From: Micractinium sp. NFX-FRZ
Taxonomy: Eukaryota > Chlorophyta > Trebouxiophyceae > Chlorellales > Chlorellaceae
Length of the DNA: 51,337 bases
Direction: 5' to 3'
Assembly: GCA_029339195.1 (NCBI GenBank)
Contig: JAPTJF010000447.1
Coordinates: 1-51,337 of the forward strand
A model generated the notes under the pieces. It did no database searches. It was not told the DNA's origin and worked only from the letters and a program-made list of their open reading frames with translations. This document shows positions 10,466-21,608 of the stretch, piece by piece; the first letter of the stretch is position 1, and every line of letters begins with the position of its first letter. Made by a program: the position numbers and the translations under genes.

Positions 10466-13151
10466 TCACTTTGCCTTCTTGCGCTTGCCTGCCGCCTCCT
10501 TGCTGCTGCCTGCCGCCGCCGCCGCCTGCTTCTCCTTGTTCCTCCCTCGTGCCTTATTGTATCCAACCATGAAGGAGGTCCACACGTAGATGAGATGGAC
10601 GTAGAACCAGATCCAGACAAGGCCAAAGAACTGGACCACCTGCACAGCAGGGCGGGCCATGGCACAGGGGGAGGAACCGGGGGAGGTGATCAGCGGTGGA
10701 AGGGCAGGCCAGCAACAAAAACAAGCAGTGACGGTATGGGTCTGTAGGCGTGGGACATGCAGAGTGAGTGCAGGACAGGCAGTCGACGACCGCCCACTGT
10801 GCAGATGAGTGCACTTGCTGGCACCACCTGTTTGATATCAGCATTCAGCTCCGCCCCTTGCCTCCCGCCTCAGCTGCCCACCCACAGCTGGGAGCGCACC
10901 TGCATCACTGCCCAGGCCGGCCCCCGTGCTTTCTTCGTGGCTCGCCCCAGCTGGAACATCCACAGGAGCTGGCGGTGCAGGCGGGAGTTGCAGCAGGCGC
11001 TGAACCCCTCGCCCTCCTGCGGCAGGGGAGGGGCAGGGCAGGGCAGGGTGGGGTGGAACGAGGTGAGTCGGGGTCGGACGCCGGGGTGAGGCGCAGTCTG
11101 TGAGGGGACTTGCGCTGCCACCGGCCGTTCAGCTGCCGCCTGCGGCATCGGCCGGATACCTGGCAGCAGGCGGCGCTGGACAACGCCACACCCAAAGCGA
11201 GCACGCAGCCAGACTGCGGGCAGATACAAGGTCAGCTCAATCACCATCCCGCCCCGCACCGCCCCCGCCCCCCTGCCCTGCACGCTGCGCGCTCACCGTC
11301 TGCAGCCCCGCGGGCGCCCCCTTTGCCATCCCATCCGCCACCGCCGCCAGCAGCAGCTGGTAGTGCTGCTGCCCCGCCATGCTGCGCTGCACGCGCGCCG
11401 CAGCCTCCTGCAGCGCCGTGGCCGCCGCCACAAACCCCTCCCCCGACTGCGCCATGTGCTGCGTCAGCTGCAGCGTGTGCCGCCGCCGCCCCTGCCCGCC
11501 GCCTGCCTTGCCTGCTGCCAGCTCCAGCGCCGCTTGCATGGCCGCTGGCAGCAGCTGCTCCGCAGGCACCGCTTGGTCGACTAGCCCTATGCTCAAGGCG
11601 TCCTCAGCTGAGATCGGGGTGCCGCTCAGCATCAGGTTGAGCGCCTGCGCCAACAGGGAATGAGTGCAGGGGCATGGGATGGGAAGGGTGGGAGGGGAGG
11701 GGAGGGAGAGGCGGCAGCACAAGTGCCCGGTGCGGCAGGGCATCCTGTGCACACCAGCAGGCCCCCGCTGCCCGCTCTGCTGCCCTCGCCAGCCAGCCAG
11801 AACACAGGAGAGAGAGGCTCAGGCTGTGGGGCTCAGGCTGGCACGTACCTTGCATGGACACAACCTCCCACATACCTGCATGGACACAACCTTCCCCCGT
11901 ACCCAAACCTGCCTGAGGGATGCCCACGAGGCGGGGCAGGCGCTGCGTGCCGCCCAGCCCGGGCAGCAGCCCAAGCCGCACTTCCGGCAGCCCAAGCTGC
12001 GCGCCTGCAGGCGGGACGCACAGCCACAGAGGCAGCAGGGGAGGGAGGCGAGGTCGGGTGTGGCAGGCAGCTGCAGACGTGCTTGCATGCGCTGGATGCA
12101 CGCGCATGCATGCACACACGAAGCGGGAGAGCACGGAGGCCGGCACCGCTCGGCCTTCGGCAGGGCCGCCTGCTGCTGCCTTCCCACCCCACCCGGTGCC
12201 CCGCCGCTTTGCGTGCTCACCTTGCACAGTCACGCATGCGTTTGCACGCCATGGCCGTTCCACCCCCTCTCCCCCCAGCTGCTGCTGGCCCTGCCCCCTC
12301 CCCTCCCCGCCGCCCCACTCTCTCCAAGGCGTGCTCACCCTGCGCAGCCACGCGCGCGTTGCACGCCATGGCCAGCTCTAGGCCTCCCCCAAGGGCCACG
12401 CCCTCGATTGCTGCCACCGTGGGCTTGCTGCCGTTCTCAGCAAGCGCTGCCAGCTGCGCCAGCGACTCCCCCCGCCTCTCCAGGATGCTAGACATGGCGG
12501 GGGTGCCAAACAGGGTGAAGTCGAAGCCGGCACAGAACTTGCCTGCAGGCGGGGCAGGGCACGCGGTTTGGTGAGGCGGGCTGGGCCGGGGCAGTGCATG
12601 CAGATAGCTCCGCGCAAAAGGGTGCGGGAAGCTTGCACGGTTGGTGAACGGGCATAGTGTTGGACCCCAGCAGCGCCAGAGACAGCTAGTGCAGATTAAG
12701 CAAACTGCCTGTCGAGAACGCGCCGGCGTCCCGCCCAGCGCACTCTGCACCGCAGAGAGGCGGCCGCAGGCGGGGCTGCGCACTGCTGCAGACCCCACAA
12801 CCCGCCCCGCACCGTTGGCGCCGGTGATCACAATGGCCTTCACATCCGGGTTGCTTTGGGCCTTTCGCAGCGCCGAGAAGAGCGACTCAAGCACTGCACA
12901 CAGGTGGCGGGGGTTGTGATGGGTCCTAGGTGAGCAAAGCTGGGCGGCGCCGGCGGGCCTGGCGGCAGGCTGGCGGCAGCTCTGCCAACCTTGGGGTTTG
13001 CGCAACCGCAGGTCTGCTGCGTTCGCCACTGCACTCACGACATCTCACCTTGCGGCTGCAGCGCGTTCACGGGCGGGTTGCACAGCGTCACAACCGCGAT
13101 GCCCGATTTGTCAACCTCAAGTGTCGCCTGCGGCCCTGCTGCTGCCGACAT
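10466..13151 (-). CDS. MFP2-type enoyl-CoA hydratase with C-terminal membrane segment and KKXX tail
   Basis: Exons: 13151-13049, 12893-12813, 12542-12339, 12004-11913, 11644-11297, 11016-10900, 10639-10466; 372 aa. Residues 1-315 follow the hydratase half of the plant peroxisomal multifunctional beta-oxidation protein: [67 protein letters not shown]. Both glutamates expected for hydratase catalysis (GGGLE and GLPE) are present. The stretch [20 protein letters not shown] matches the MFP linker, but no NAD-binding dehydrogenase domain follows. The last exon instead gives a hydrophobic helix ([20 protein letters not shown]) and a Lys-rich tail ending KKAK-stop, an ER-retrieval-type KKXX signal rather than a peroxisomal SKL. 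ER anchoring is inferred. Intron 4 needs a GC donor (gcaggt). Confidence 0.82.
12211..12258 (-). repeat. Copy of exon-3 3' edge and donor in intron 3 (hydratase-like gene)
   Basis: The real exon-3 end with donor (12329-12378, gcgtgctcaccctgcgcag) is repeated 118 bp away as gcgtgctcaccttgcacag, continuing through gcacgccatggcc. The GGTGAGC donor is intact in the copy. Confidence 0.75.
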
Positions 13152-14199
13152 TGTTGCTGCTAATTGGGGTGGGTGGGTGGCGGCTTCAGGGTAGAATGCC
13201 GTCAAGCAGAGCGGGACGCCCAGCGACCCCCCCTTGGTGACTGCAGCGCTCAAACAAAGCGGTGCTGGCAATGGCTGGCCACCTGGATCTTTTATACAGT
13301 GGCCTCGGAAGGGTGTCCCGTGGTGACAGCCAAGGCGGCACCAGTTGGAGGCGGAGCACAGCCGCCGCCGCGCTGGCAGCACCAGCGGCAGCGGCCTGGC
13401 TTGCCGGTGTAGGGGGGCTGTGCGGCAGGAACTGTCACTGGGGGAAGCAGAGCGTGATTTGAGGCCACCACGGGGGCTGGCCCCACAGCAAGGGCGATAG
13501 TTGCAACAGCCGCTAGAACCGGCTCATAACTCTGGGCGGGACGGTGCGTGCCCCGGTTGGTTTTGACTGGTACTACCGGTTTAGTCAACTCGGGTATCAT
13601 CATGCGGCCTTTGCTTCTCTGGTCATTCCCTGATCATTTGACAGGGAGTGTTCAATCATTTGTCACTCACGGCAGTTCCAACCCCTAGTTGGTGTGGCAC
13701 CCCAACCTGTTCTTGAATCAAAAGCTTTCCCGCGCCGCTCTGCGTAAGACAGCAATATGGGTAAGCCGCACTCACAGCAGGCCGTGTGCACAGCAAAGCC
13801 TGTACAGATGAGGCCTTCCTGTGCCAGCACAGGTGCAGGTGCAGGTGTGCAGACCTGTGCACCTTCAGCCCCTCCACCGCCCCGTTGGCAGCACCCGAAG
13901 AGGGCGAGCTGGACTGCTGCCGGCTTGAGCCCCTACCTCAGCGGGGAGGGGTCCCTAGGAAGTGCCCAATCGGCAGCTTGCTTGTTAGTTGTGTGTTGCT
14001 CAATGACCTGAACGCATCATCACGCCCGGTGAGCATGTGTTGAACACATGCTGAGGGAGCGCCCGGCGGAAGTTACGAGGAAGTGACAAGCCCAGAACTT
14101 CACCGGCGCTCAAAACCACCGGCGCGAGCGCCTAGAACACTTCTTGGAGTTGTGAAGCTACAACACACACTCAATTCACACAGCCACACGCACTAAAAA
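13152..14199. other. Divergent intergenic region (hydratase-like gene and serine protease)
   Basis: About 1 kb separates the two divergent start codons. A TATAAAAG box for the minus-strand gene lies at 13289-13296. The left part is locally more AT-containing than the genes. Small open frames here look like chance frames; none carries a recognisable domain. Confidence 0.5.
13289..13296 (-). promoter_or_regulatory. Putative TATA box (TATAAAAG) of the hydratase-like gene
   Basis: TATAAAAG on the minus strand, 138 bases upstream of the ATG at 13151. This is a plausible distance for a core promoter with a 5' UTR of about 100 nt, and it argues that longer upstream frames are not translated. Confidence 0.45.
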
Positions 14200-17100
14200 A
14201 TGGTCCCCGCCGCCCGCACCGGCGCCATGGCGGCATTGCTGCTCCTCTGCACAGCCTCCTTGACAGCAGGTAAGCACGACTCGCGTGTCAGCCTACCTGC
14301 GCAGCCCGCTCCGTCCGCCTCAGTGCCATGGCATGCTGCCGCCGCGGCAGTGCATGCTGCCGCAGCGGCCTCCTCACTCCTACCACAGACCCCTTTTACT
14401 GCCAGCCGCATTGTCTGCGTTGCCCACTCACCCCTGCGAGGCTTGAAGAGCCTCATTAAAGCCCTATGCAACCGCTCTGCCACCCGCCACTTGCGCGCTG
14501 TGCACCTGTACTGCTCCACCCACCCCTCCACTCACTCACGTGCGTATTGGGAGGTGAACCCCCGGTGCGGCCGGCTCAGCAAGCTGCAAACACCCACTTG
14601 CCCCGCATGCGTCTCAATCCCCCGCACAACCAGCGAAATCCAGTCCTGCACTCGCCTGCAGCGTGCCTGCGCCCCAATGCCTTGCCTGCCCCTGCCCTCT
14701 CCAGGCCGCCAGCTGCGCGCTGCCAGCACCCGCATATTCAACGGCGTCGACGCAGCCGAGCTCGTGAGCATCGATCCAGCCTTCGACCTCAGCTTCCTTG
14801 TTGCATTCTATCGTACCAGCACCCTTGAGGCGCAAGGAGGCGAGGCAACGCCCTTCTGCACCGGGACGCTCATCAACAATAACATGGTTCTGACCGGTGC
14901 GCTGCCGCAGGCCTTGCGGGGCCGCATGCCCGGGCTGCCAGTGGCGTGCCTGTGCCCTGCATGCCAATGGCGAGGTGCACGGTCTCGGTGCCACGCAGGG
15001 CGCCACAATTGGGCGTGCAGCGGGATCAAATCCCCCTGCCCGTTGGCGGAACACTGCAGTTCCCTCTTCTGCTGACACGCTGCCCGCCGCCTCACCGCAT
15101 GCTGCCTGCAGCTGCGCACTGCTTCTTTGCCGACGGCGAGTTCACCCCGAACAACGTTGATGCCTCCGTGCGCATTGAGGGCGAGAAGGACCGCCTCATC
15201 CCGGTCTCAGTTGTCAGCGTCCACCCAGGTGGGTGCAGCCGCAGCATGCACAGCACACACCGTGCACAAGGGCCTACTATGCGGGGTGACTGTCACACAC
15301 ACCGTGCACAGCACATGCTGTCGTGCATGCCCTGCACGAAGCACACCAGGCTGCCAGCACACCGTGGCAATTGCTGTGCAGCCCGGGTGCTGCTGTGCTT
15401 TGCCGCTCAGTCCCACGGCCCCTGCTGTCTCCATAGCACTCCTTGGAAATCGCACAAACGACTGTTGGGATTGCTTGGGATGTTGGGTTGTAGGCACTGA
15501 GGCCAGTCCCATGGCCATCCCAGGGCGGGGCATGACAAGTAGGCACCAGCAGTGCGTGTGCACCAGCCCAGCAATTGCACTCATGCTGAGCTTGTCTGGC
15601 TGGCTGTCCTTCTGGCATGCAGGCTATGTGTACCAATCTCCCGATGCTGATGCCAACGACAAGACGGCACCTTACGACGTGGCTGTGGTGAAGCTGGCAG
15701 AAGCTACCACTGTGACCCCCGTTGGGGCCGTTGCGGGCGACGCATACATGCCGCCCGTCGGCGAGACACTGCTGGTGAGACCAACGCGTGCTTCCTGAGG
15801 GCTGTGCCTGGCTGCATGCCTGCGTGCATGCGGGTCCATGGAGCACGTGCTGAGCAAGCCTGGGCTGCACCACCCACACCTGCTTCACCGTGGCTTGCCT
15901 GCCACCGCCCCGGCCCGCCTGGCTCCTCTCAGATTGCTGGGTACGGCGACACCAACCAGACCGAGCTGGAGGATGACACTGGCACCACCAACACCTTGAC
16001 GTGAGTGCCAGGCGCTGTGCATCGTATCTGTGAATAAGCTGTGAGGACGTAGCACGAGCCTGTACATGCGCCAGCAACGCTACCGTCTGTGCCCCTGTTG
16101 TGGAAGGCCGCGTCTGAACCCTCCAGACCCCCTGCGATGTGTGCGCTGCGTTATGTGCCTTCTAGGCTTGCTGCAGGCACCGTGCCTGGTGACCAGCAGC
16201 TGCCTTCTTGGCGTGCTTTAGACCATCAATCCCCCTCAGCACCCCCCCACCCCCACCGCCGCGCCTGCACCCCCTCCTCCCCCTCCCCCACCCTCAACTG
16301 CCTGCCTGCTGCAGTGCCGCGCTTGTCAACTACCTGGGCGAGACGTGCCCACAGGTTGGCCAGCCTGGCACCGTCTGCGCAGGCGGCGTAGCGAACACCT
16401 GCCAAGGAGATTCTGGTGCGTTGGCAATGCAGCACAGGCCGCACTCCTGTCGTTGCAGGCTGTACTGCCGCTGCATGGGAACTGCCATCTCTCTGCACTG
16501 CCCAGCTGTACCGCCTCCTTGCCCATGCTGGCGTTTCCAATGGAACCCCCTCAGGGTGCGCAGAAACCAGATTGTACGACACCCAAAAACAAGCAAGCTG
16601 CCCTGCATTGCCTGGCTGGTGTCTGGCACTTGACTATGCCAGGCAGCAGAGGTGCCTGGCCTAGCGCCAGCGTTTGTTGCTTGTTGCATGCATGGCACCT
16701 CCCTGTTTGACTTTGGGCTTCCCCACGCGTATGCCGCTGCTGCCCATGTCAAAGCGCGTGCACAAACCAACTGGCATGCCCCACTGCGCAGGCGGCCCTC
16801 TGCTGGCTGGCGATGAGTCCACAAACACGCTCTTTGTGCTGGGGATCACCTCGTACGGTGCATATTGCGGGCAGCTCACGGCGGGCGGCTTGCCCGAGTT
16901 TGGCTTCTATGTGAGTTGCAACCGATGCAGTGACTGCATCTGTGCATGGGGTGCCAACAGCCACGCCCTGCACCTGCTGTCGACAAGGGCACAGCGTGCC
17001 TCATCGGCAAGCAGACCCGCATGCGTTTGCTCAGCGCCCCCTGCCATGCACAGGCTCACGTGGCGGAGCAACCAGCCAGCCAGTGCACAGGGAAGCATCC

Positions 17101-17347
17101 CCTGGCGCTGGCATACTTGCCTCCCTGACAGCGGCCTCATGACAGGGGCACGGGGTAGCAACCCCCAATTCCCACGTGTGCTCACCCCCGTTGTTGGGCA
17201 CAGAACAGGCGTCTGCCGCTCACCGCCCCTCAAGCACCGCAGCCCTCCTGACGTCAACGCTGTGTGCCTGCATGCCTGCAGACGGATGTGCGCGTGCATT
17301 ACGACGCAATCAACGTGATGATTACGGAGCTCAGTGCATTGGCCTGA
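14200..17347 (+). CDS. Secreted chymotrypsin-fold (S1) serine protease
   Basis: Exons: 14200-14269, 14705-14896, 15112-15228, 15623-15774, 15933-16000, 16315-16415, 16792-16910, 17282-17347; 294 aa. The N-terminus MVPAARTGAMAALLLLCTAS is a signal peptide. TR-IFNGVDA at about 33-41 resembles the activation site (family usual R-IVGG). The catalytic triad is complete: His90 in TAAHC, Asp145 in APYDVAVVKL, Ser233 in CQGDSGGPL. The position equivalent to trypsin Asp189 is Asn227 (ANTCQGDSGG), so trypsin-like Arg/Lys specificity is not expected. It is probably an extracellular, cell-wall or vacuolar endopeptidase; the substrate is unknown. Introns fall within the codons around the active-site motifs. 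An alternative ATG at 14227 would still leave a signal peptide. Confidence 0.9.
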
Positions 17348-17685
17348 ACGAGGCAGCCTGTCCACTGCTGAGGCTGGCGTGCGGTCGCCAGGCGTTGTGC
17401 GGCGGCTTGGCAAGCGCAGGCAAGCGCGAGCCGGAGCAGCACAGCTCGCAGCGCAAGCATTGCGCGTGCCGGTGCTGGTATTGTTTTTGGGCCCAACAGT
17501 TGGCAGCCGAAGCAGCATCAGCGTGGCTGCTCGGCACTGGGGCGCTGGCTTGCACAAGAGGCCCGCAACGTGCTGATGGCAACCCAGCATGCGGGCGGGC
17601 AGCACGGCTTAGCATGGCAAGGGACCCCACTATGCATGCAGCAATCATTGATTTAAATTATTATGAATTTGTCGTGTTCCTTTTG

Positions 17686-17690
17686 TTACA
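17686..17690 (-). terminator. Putative poly(A) signal (TGTAA) of the MYND gene, distal copy
   Basis: Minus-strand TGTAA, about 650 bases past the MYND stop codon, in a locally AT-rich patch. Either this or the copy at 17805-17809 could be used. Confidence 0.3.
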
Positions 17691-17804
17691 GTACACTCCG
17701 CCCCATGATGAGCATCCTTGCAAGTGCTATGCTGCGCCGACGCCTGCTGTGTCGCATACTGCCTTTTGCCATGGGCCTGCTGGTGTTTATTGTACTTGCC
17801 TTCA

Positions 17805-17809
17805 TTACA
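17805..17809 (-). terminator. Putative poly(A) signal (TGTAA) of the MYND gene, proximal copy
   Basis: Minus-strand TGTAA lying just left of the plus-strand TGTAA of the serine protease gene (17834-17838). If both are used, the two convergent 3' UTRs overlap by some tens of bases. Confidence 0.35.
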
Positions 17810-17833
17810 CCTCAAAAGTATGCAAGGAGACTG

Positions 17834-17838
17834 TGTAA
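17834..17838 (+). terminator. Putative poly(A) signal (TGTAA) of the serine protease gene
   Basis: First plus-strand TGTAA after the protease stop codon at 17347, giving a 3' UTR of about 500 nt. Confidence 0.45.
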
Positions 17839-18337
17839 GAAGACAAAGAACAGCTGGCTGCCTTCCTCTAGGATTCGAGGCCTGGGCGCCACAGGGCCCT
17901 GGGTGGCCACACCATGATGGTGGCAGCGCTCTGCCTGCGCCTGCTCACCGTCATGCCAATGCCATCTCGCCCTTCCCCTCCAATAGCTCTGAACAGTTGA
18001 TCCAAAAAGTGGTTGCCTCCGTGTCGCACCCCATTTGCAGCACAACCCATTCACTTGCCAAGGCTCATGTCATTGCAATGCTCGCGCTGCCAGGCGCCAC
18101 AAGCTCTCACACCTGCCCGACACGTCCCGCCGCCAGCGCCTGGCACTCGTGCTTGTGCACGCCCCGCCAGTGCTGCTCTGCAGCGCAGGGTCGAGAGGAA
18201 CTTTCGTTTAGGCTGCGGGGTAAGCCGTGCATGCAAAATGGGCCACATGCTGTGATCGGACACATCCATCTTGAGCGGATTCAACCGGCTGCAGCGGGGC
18301 CCGGGAAGGAGGCCCGCTACGCAGCCCTGCAAGGCTG

Positions 18338-21300
18338 CTAGCCTGATGCCAGCCTGAGCACTTGCCTCGCACAGCAGGCACACGAACAACCAGCAGCAGT
18401 TGTCATCCCCCTGCACTCGTGTGCACGCAACCTACTCTGGCACTCGCGGCTGCAGTAGGCAACCTGGCGGCAGCCGGAGCATCGCTTCACTTCAGTCACC
18501 ATATGGTGGCAGTAAAAGCACTGGCTGTTCTCCAGGCGGCGCTGCCGGCATGCTCGGCAGTCGCAGTCCACCGCTGGCGTGTGGCGGGGCTGCAAGCAGG
18601 CAGGGCGGGCGGCAGGGGCGTGTCAAGAGACTCAACGCAACATGCTGCGCTGCGCTGTGCTGGCCGCTAGAATAGACCACGTGATGTCAACAACAAGCAC
18701 AACACAGCACAGGCAACATGCAACTGGCACTGGCCTAGCTGGCGGGCCAGCAAGGCACCCCACCACCCACCATCACAGCCTCTGGCGGCAGCAAGCCAGC
18801 GGGGAGCGCCCTGGGCACACAGGGCAGCGTGGGACGCCCCGCCTGCAGCAGGGAGTCGAGTCGGGGGCAGGCATGTCGGCTACACAGCGGGAAGCGGCCG
18901 TCACAGTGTGCAGAGTCGCAGGCTGAACAGGAGGGGCTCTGCAGCTTGAGCAGAGGAACGCCAGCCTTGCCTGCTCGGCCTCCTCTACTTGGGCGGCGCT
19001 GATGGGCAGGTCTCGGTAGTGGCGCAGTGTGCTTCGCAGCATGGTGGGCAGCCAGTGTCTGCAGGCAGCTGTGCAGGCTTTGGCCGCCGCAAGCTCCTGC
19101 ACCGGCCAGCGGCAGACGCAGTAGCAGCGGCGGTGGAAGCGGCACGACAGGGCGCCAGAAAACACGGCCACCCAATCAGTGCCCATTGTAGGCTCGCAGT
19201 TGCAAGAAGACGCTTGTGTGCACGGAACCCTCCAGCTGCAGCCGCCGCCTTTCCCCGCACACGGCCGCACCTGACTCAGCGCAGCCACGCTCACTGTGCG
19301 GCTGCCGCCCGCGCCGTGCATCAGTGCTGCTGCCGCCACATAGTGCAGCAGCGCCTCGTGATACGGCTCCTTGCCGCCCTGCCGCGCAACCAGCTGCAGC
19401 CCCTGCCGCGCAAGCACCTGTGCCACTGCAGCCTCCGACAGCCCCAGGAAACCGGCGGCGGCGATGCAGTGGGTGCGGACCGAGCTGGGGCGCAGCCGCA
19501 GCATGCGCTGTGCTAGGCTGGTGCCGATCACGGCCTGCAGAGGGTGGGCGCAGGCGGGCAAGGTCCCAAGGGAGCACTGTGAGCGATGCCAATGATACTG
19601 TGGCCCAGGCAACCGCTGGAACATGGCACATGGCTGCCCACACCTCCGCTGGCGTCCTTAACCCACGACCACGGGCGAATTCTTCTCCTCCCTCTTCCAG
19701 GCATGTGCTGAGGCATGTGGCAGCCACGGGCAAGGCGCTAGGCTACAGTGCAGTGGCAGCGACTCAGGTGGCCAAAAGCGTGCACCGGAGTGTGCACGCG
19801 CTTGTTTTGACACACACCAAGCGCCACGCCACAACTTAACACACCTTGACACACCTTGAGTGCCCCGTGCTGGCGCTCCTCCGGATGCTCAAACATGATT
19901 TTGGCCACACAGACCTTTTGGTGGTGCACAAAGTGGGCCAGCGCCTCCACTGCGGGAGGCAACAACACATACGTGGAATAGGTGGAATGCATGGCGTGCA
20001 TGGAATGCTCACACGTTGCTTAGCATCCCTCGACCTCGAAGGGACCGGGCTGTGCATGCATGTGCTCCCTGGTGGAAAGATATACACAGTGCAGGGGCCA
20101 TGAGGCGGCAACACAAGCCCGCCGCAGGTGGCACGAATGCGTCACACTTTGACCACCGCCGGCAGCCGGCTGAGCAAATTCATAAAGAACCTGTGCCCAC
20201 GCTGCCAGTCCCTGCTGCCTGCCGACCAGCCCACAGTTTTCTCACCGGTCAGGGGGCTGCCCAGCTGGCGCAGCCTAGCGCGCACAGCGCCCACCACCTC
20301 GCCGCAGCTGAGCGCCACGCCGCAGCGGCAGAAGTGGTGATACACCCACACCATGAAGTCAAAGCCCTGCGCTGACATGACAAAGCTGTACTCGTATGCT
20401 GCAAGGGACAAGAAAGTACCATGGGGAGCACATGGCTCCAGTGGGAGTGACGTGGGCCATGCAGGCAGGCAGGCAGGCAGGCAGGCAGGCAATGCAAGGT
20501 CTGAGGTGGGTTGGAGCGCTGCCTGCCCTTGCCTTCAACGCAGCCTGTGAAACACGCCACCCATGCTTCAAGTGCCGCACGCCCTCCATCCGGCCGCACG
20601 CTCACCCCAGCTGGGAAGCTTTTAGCTCAAGCGGAGCTCAGTTGGCATGCGCTGCGCCCTTGGCATGCTGCTGCCTCTCACGCATGGCACAGGGCAGCCT
20701 CACGCACATATGCCGCCTGCATGCCCTGTGACTGCGCACCCCAGACGGCCCCGCCTCACCTGCGCCCACCCACTTCAGCAACTCGTCGGGGGACGGCCGT
20801 GCGCGCGCCCAGTCACTGGGGTCGTTGAGGTCGCCCCAAATGTGCCTGGCCAGATCCAGGTTTGGCCGCGAGGCCAGCCTCCCAGTCGGGCCGCGCCCGG
20901 CTGGCAGCATGGCGGGCCCCAGCAGCCGCGTCACCCAGAGCTCCTGTTCCTCGGTTGGGAGGAACACCTAGCAGGCAGGGGGCCGCGCACGCGGCAGGCG
21001 CGGGCAGGCATGGTCAGTGCCAGAACGGCAACCCAAGGATCCAAGCAGCATGAGGGCCCCCGCCTCGGGCATGAGATGGGAGAGCCTGCACAAGCTAGCC
21101 AACAGCGGACGGGAATGCCTTGCACACAGCTTTCCCCAGGGCAACAGGCGCAGGGAAGTGGCGGTGCAGCACAAGGAATGCCACAGCATTGGCAGCACGC
21201 TGCAAAACATATGACTGTTGCTTCCTGCACTGCTGGCCAGCCGCACCTCCAACCGTGCCAGTGTAGCAGTGGCGGCTGGTCAGCCAGAGAGATTGCAAGC

Positions 21301-21608
21301 TGAGAAAGCGCTCACCTCTTAACTCCGCGGGCGCGGCGTCTGCGGCGGCAAGTAGCAGAGCCACTGCCCGCACGCTGTCGTCGCACCGCCCGTCGTCAGG
21401 CCACTCCCGCCACTTGGACAGCACCGCCTTGAAATCGTCTTCCAGCTCCGCACAGCGCAGCCAGGCCGCCGCGTCTGCGGGCCGCTCGTCTCCTATCTGG
21501 CATGGCCCGCACCTTGGCCAGCCGGGATGCAAGCACATCCAGATCGTCGGCTCCGCCGGCTGCGCTGGGCCGCAGGCTGCTCTGCGGGGACGGGGTGAAG
21601 ATGGGCAT
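18338..21608 (-). CDS. MYND-type zinc-finger protein (C-terminal MYND)
   Basis: Supported exons: 21608-21128 (with a frame jump near 21512-21497), 20967-20760, 20398-20246, 19949-19855, 19534-19271, 19096 to about 18890, probably 18835-18764, and 18589-18338. The C-terminal exon reads CDCRACRQRRL, then CFYCHHM, CSGCRQVAYCSRECQ and AHEC: a MYND zinc finger, a protein-protein interaction module, here with a shortened final His-Cys spacing. Upstream exons are soluble and helical, for example EYSFVMSAQGFDFMVWVYHH and VCVAKIMFEHPEERQHGALK. A further Cys cluster (FLCSSC) precedes the finger. I do not recognise the N-terminal part and see no clear SET domain. Two junctions are uncertain: the first frame jump and the join into the last two exons. 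The start at 21608 is the first ATG in the opening frame. Confidence 0.65.
20461..20490. repeat. (GCAG)n tetranucleotide microsatellite
   Basis: About 7.5 copies of GCAG in an intron of the MYND gene. A similar short (CAGG)n tract occurs at about 23100-23122 in a gamma-CAL intron. Confidence 0.9.

Noticed and set aside
13757..14043. Short plus-strand frames before the protease gene
   Set aside because: No domain, no splice-supported continuation, and they overlap the presumed promoter between two divergent genes.
18735..19175. Alternative minus-strand frame across the MYND gene's Cys-rich exon
   Set aside because: The upstream part is out of frame with the clearly coding exon starting at 19096. 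Only its last segment (about 18835-18764) is kept as a probable separate exon with good splice sites.
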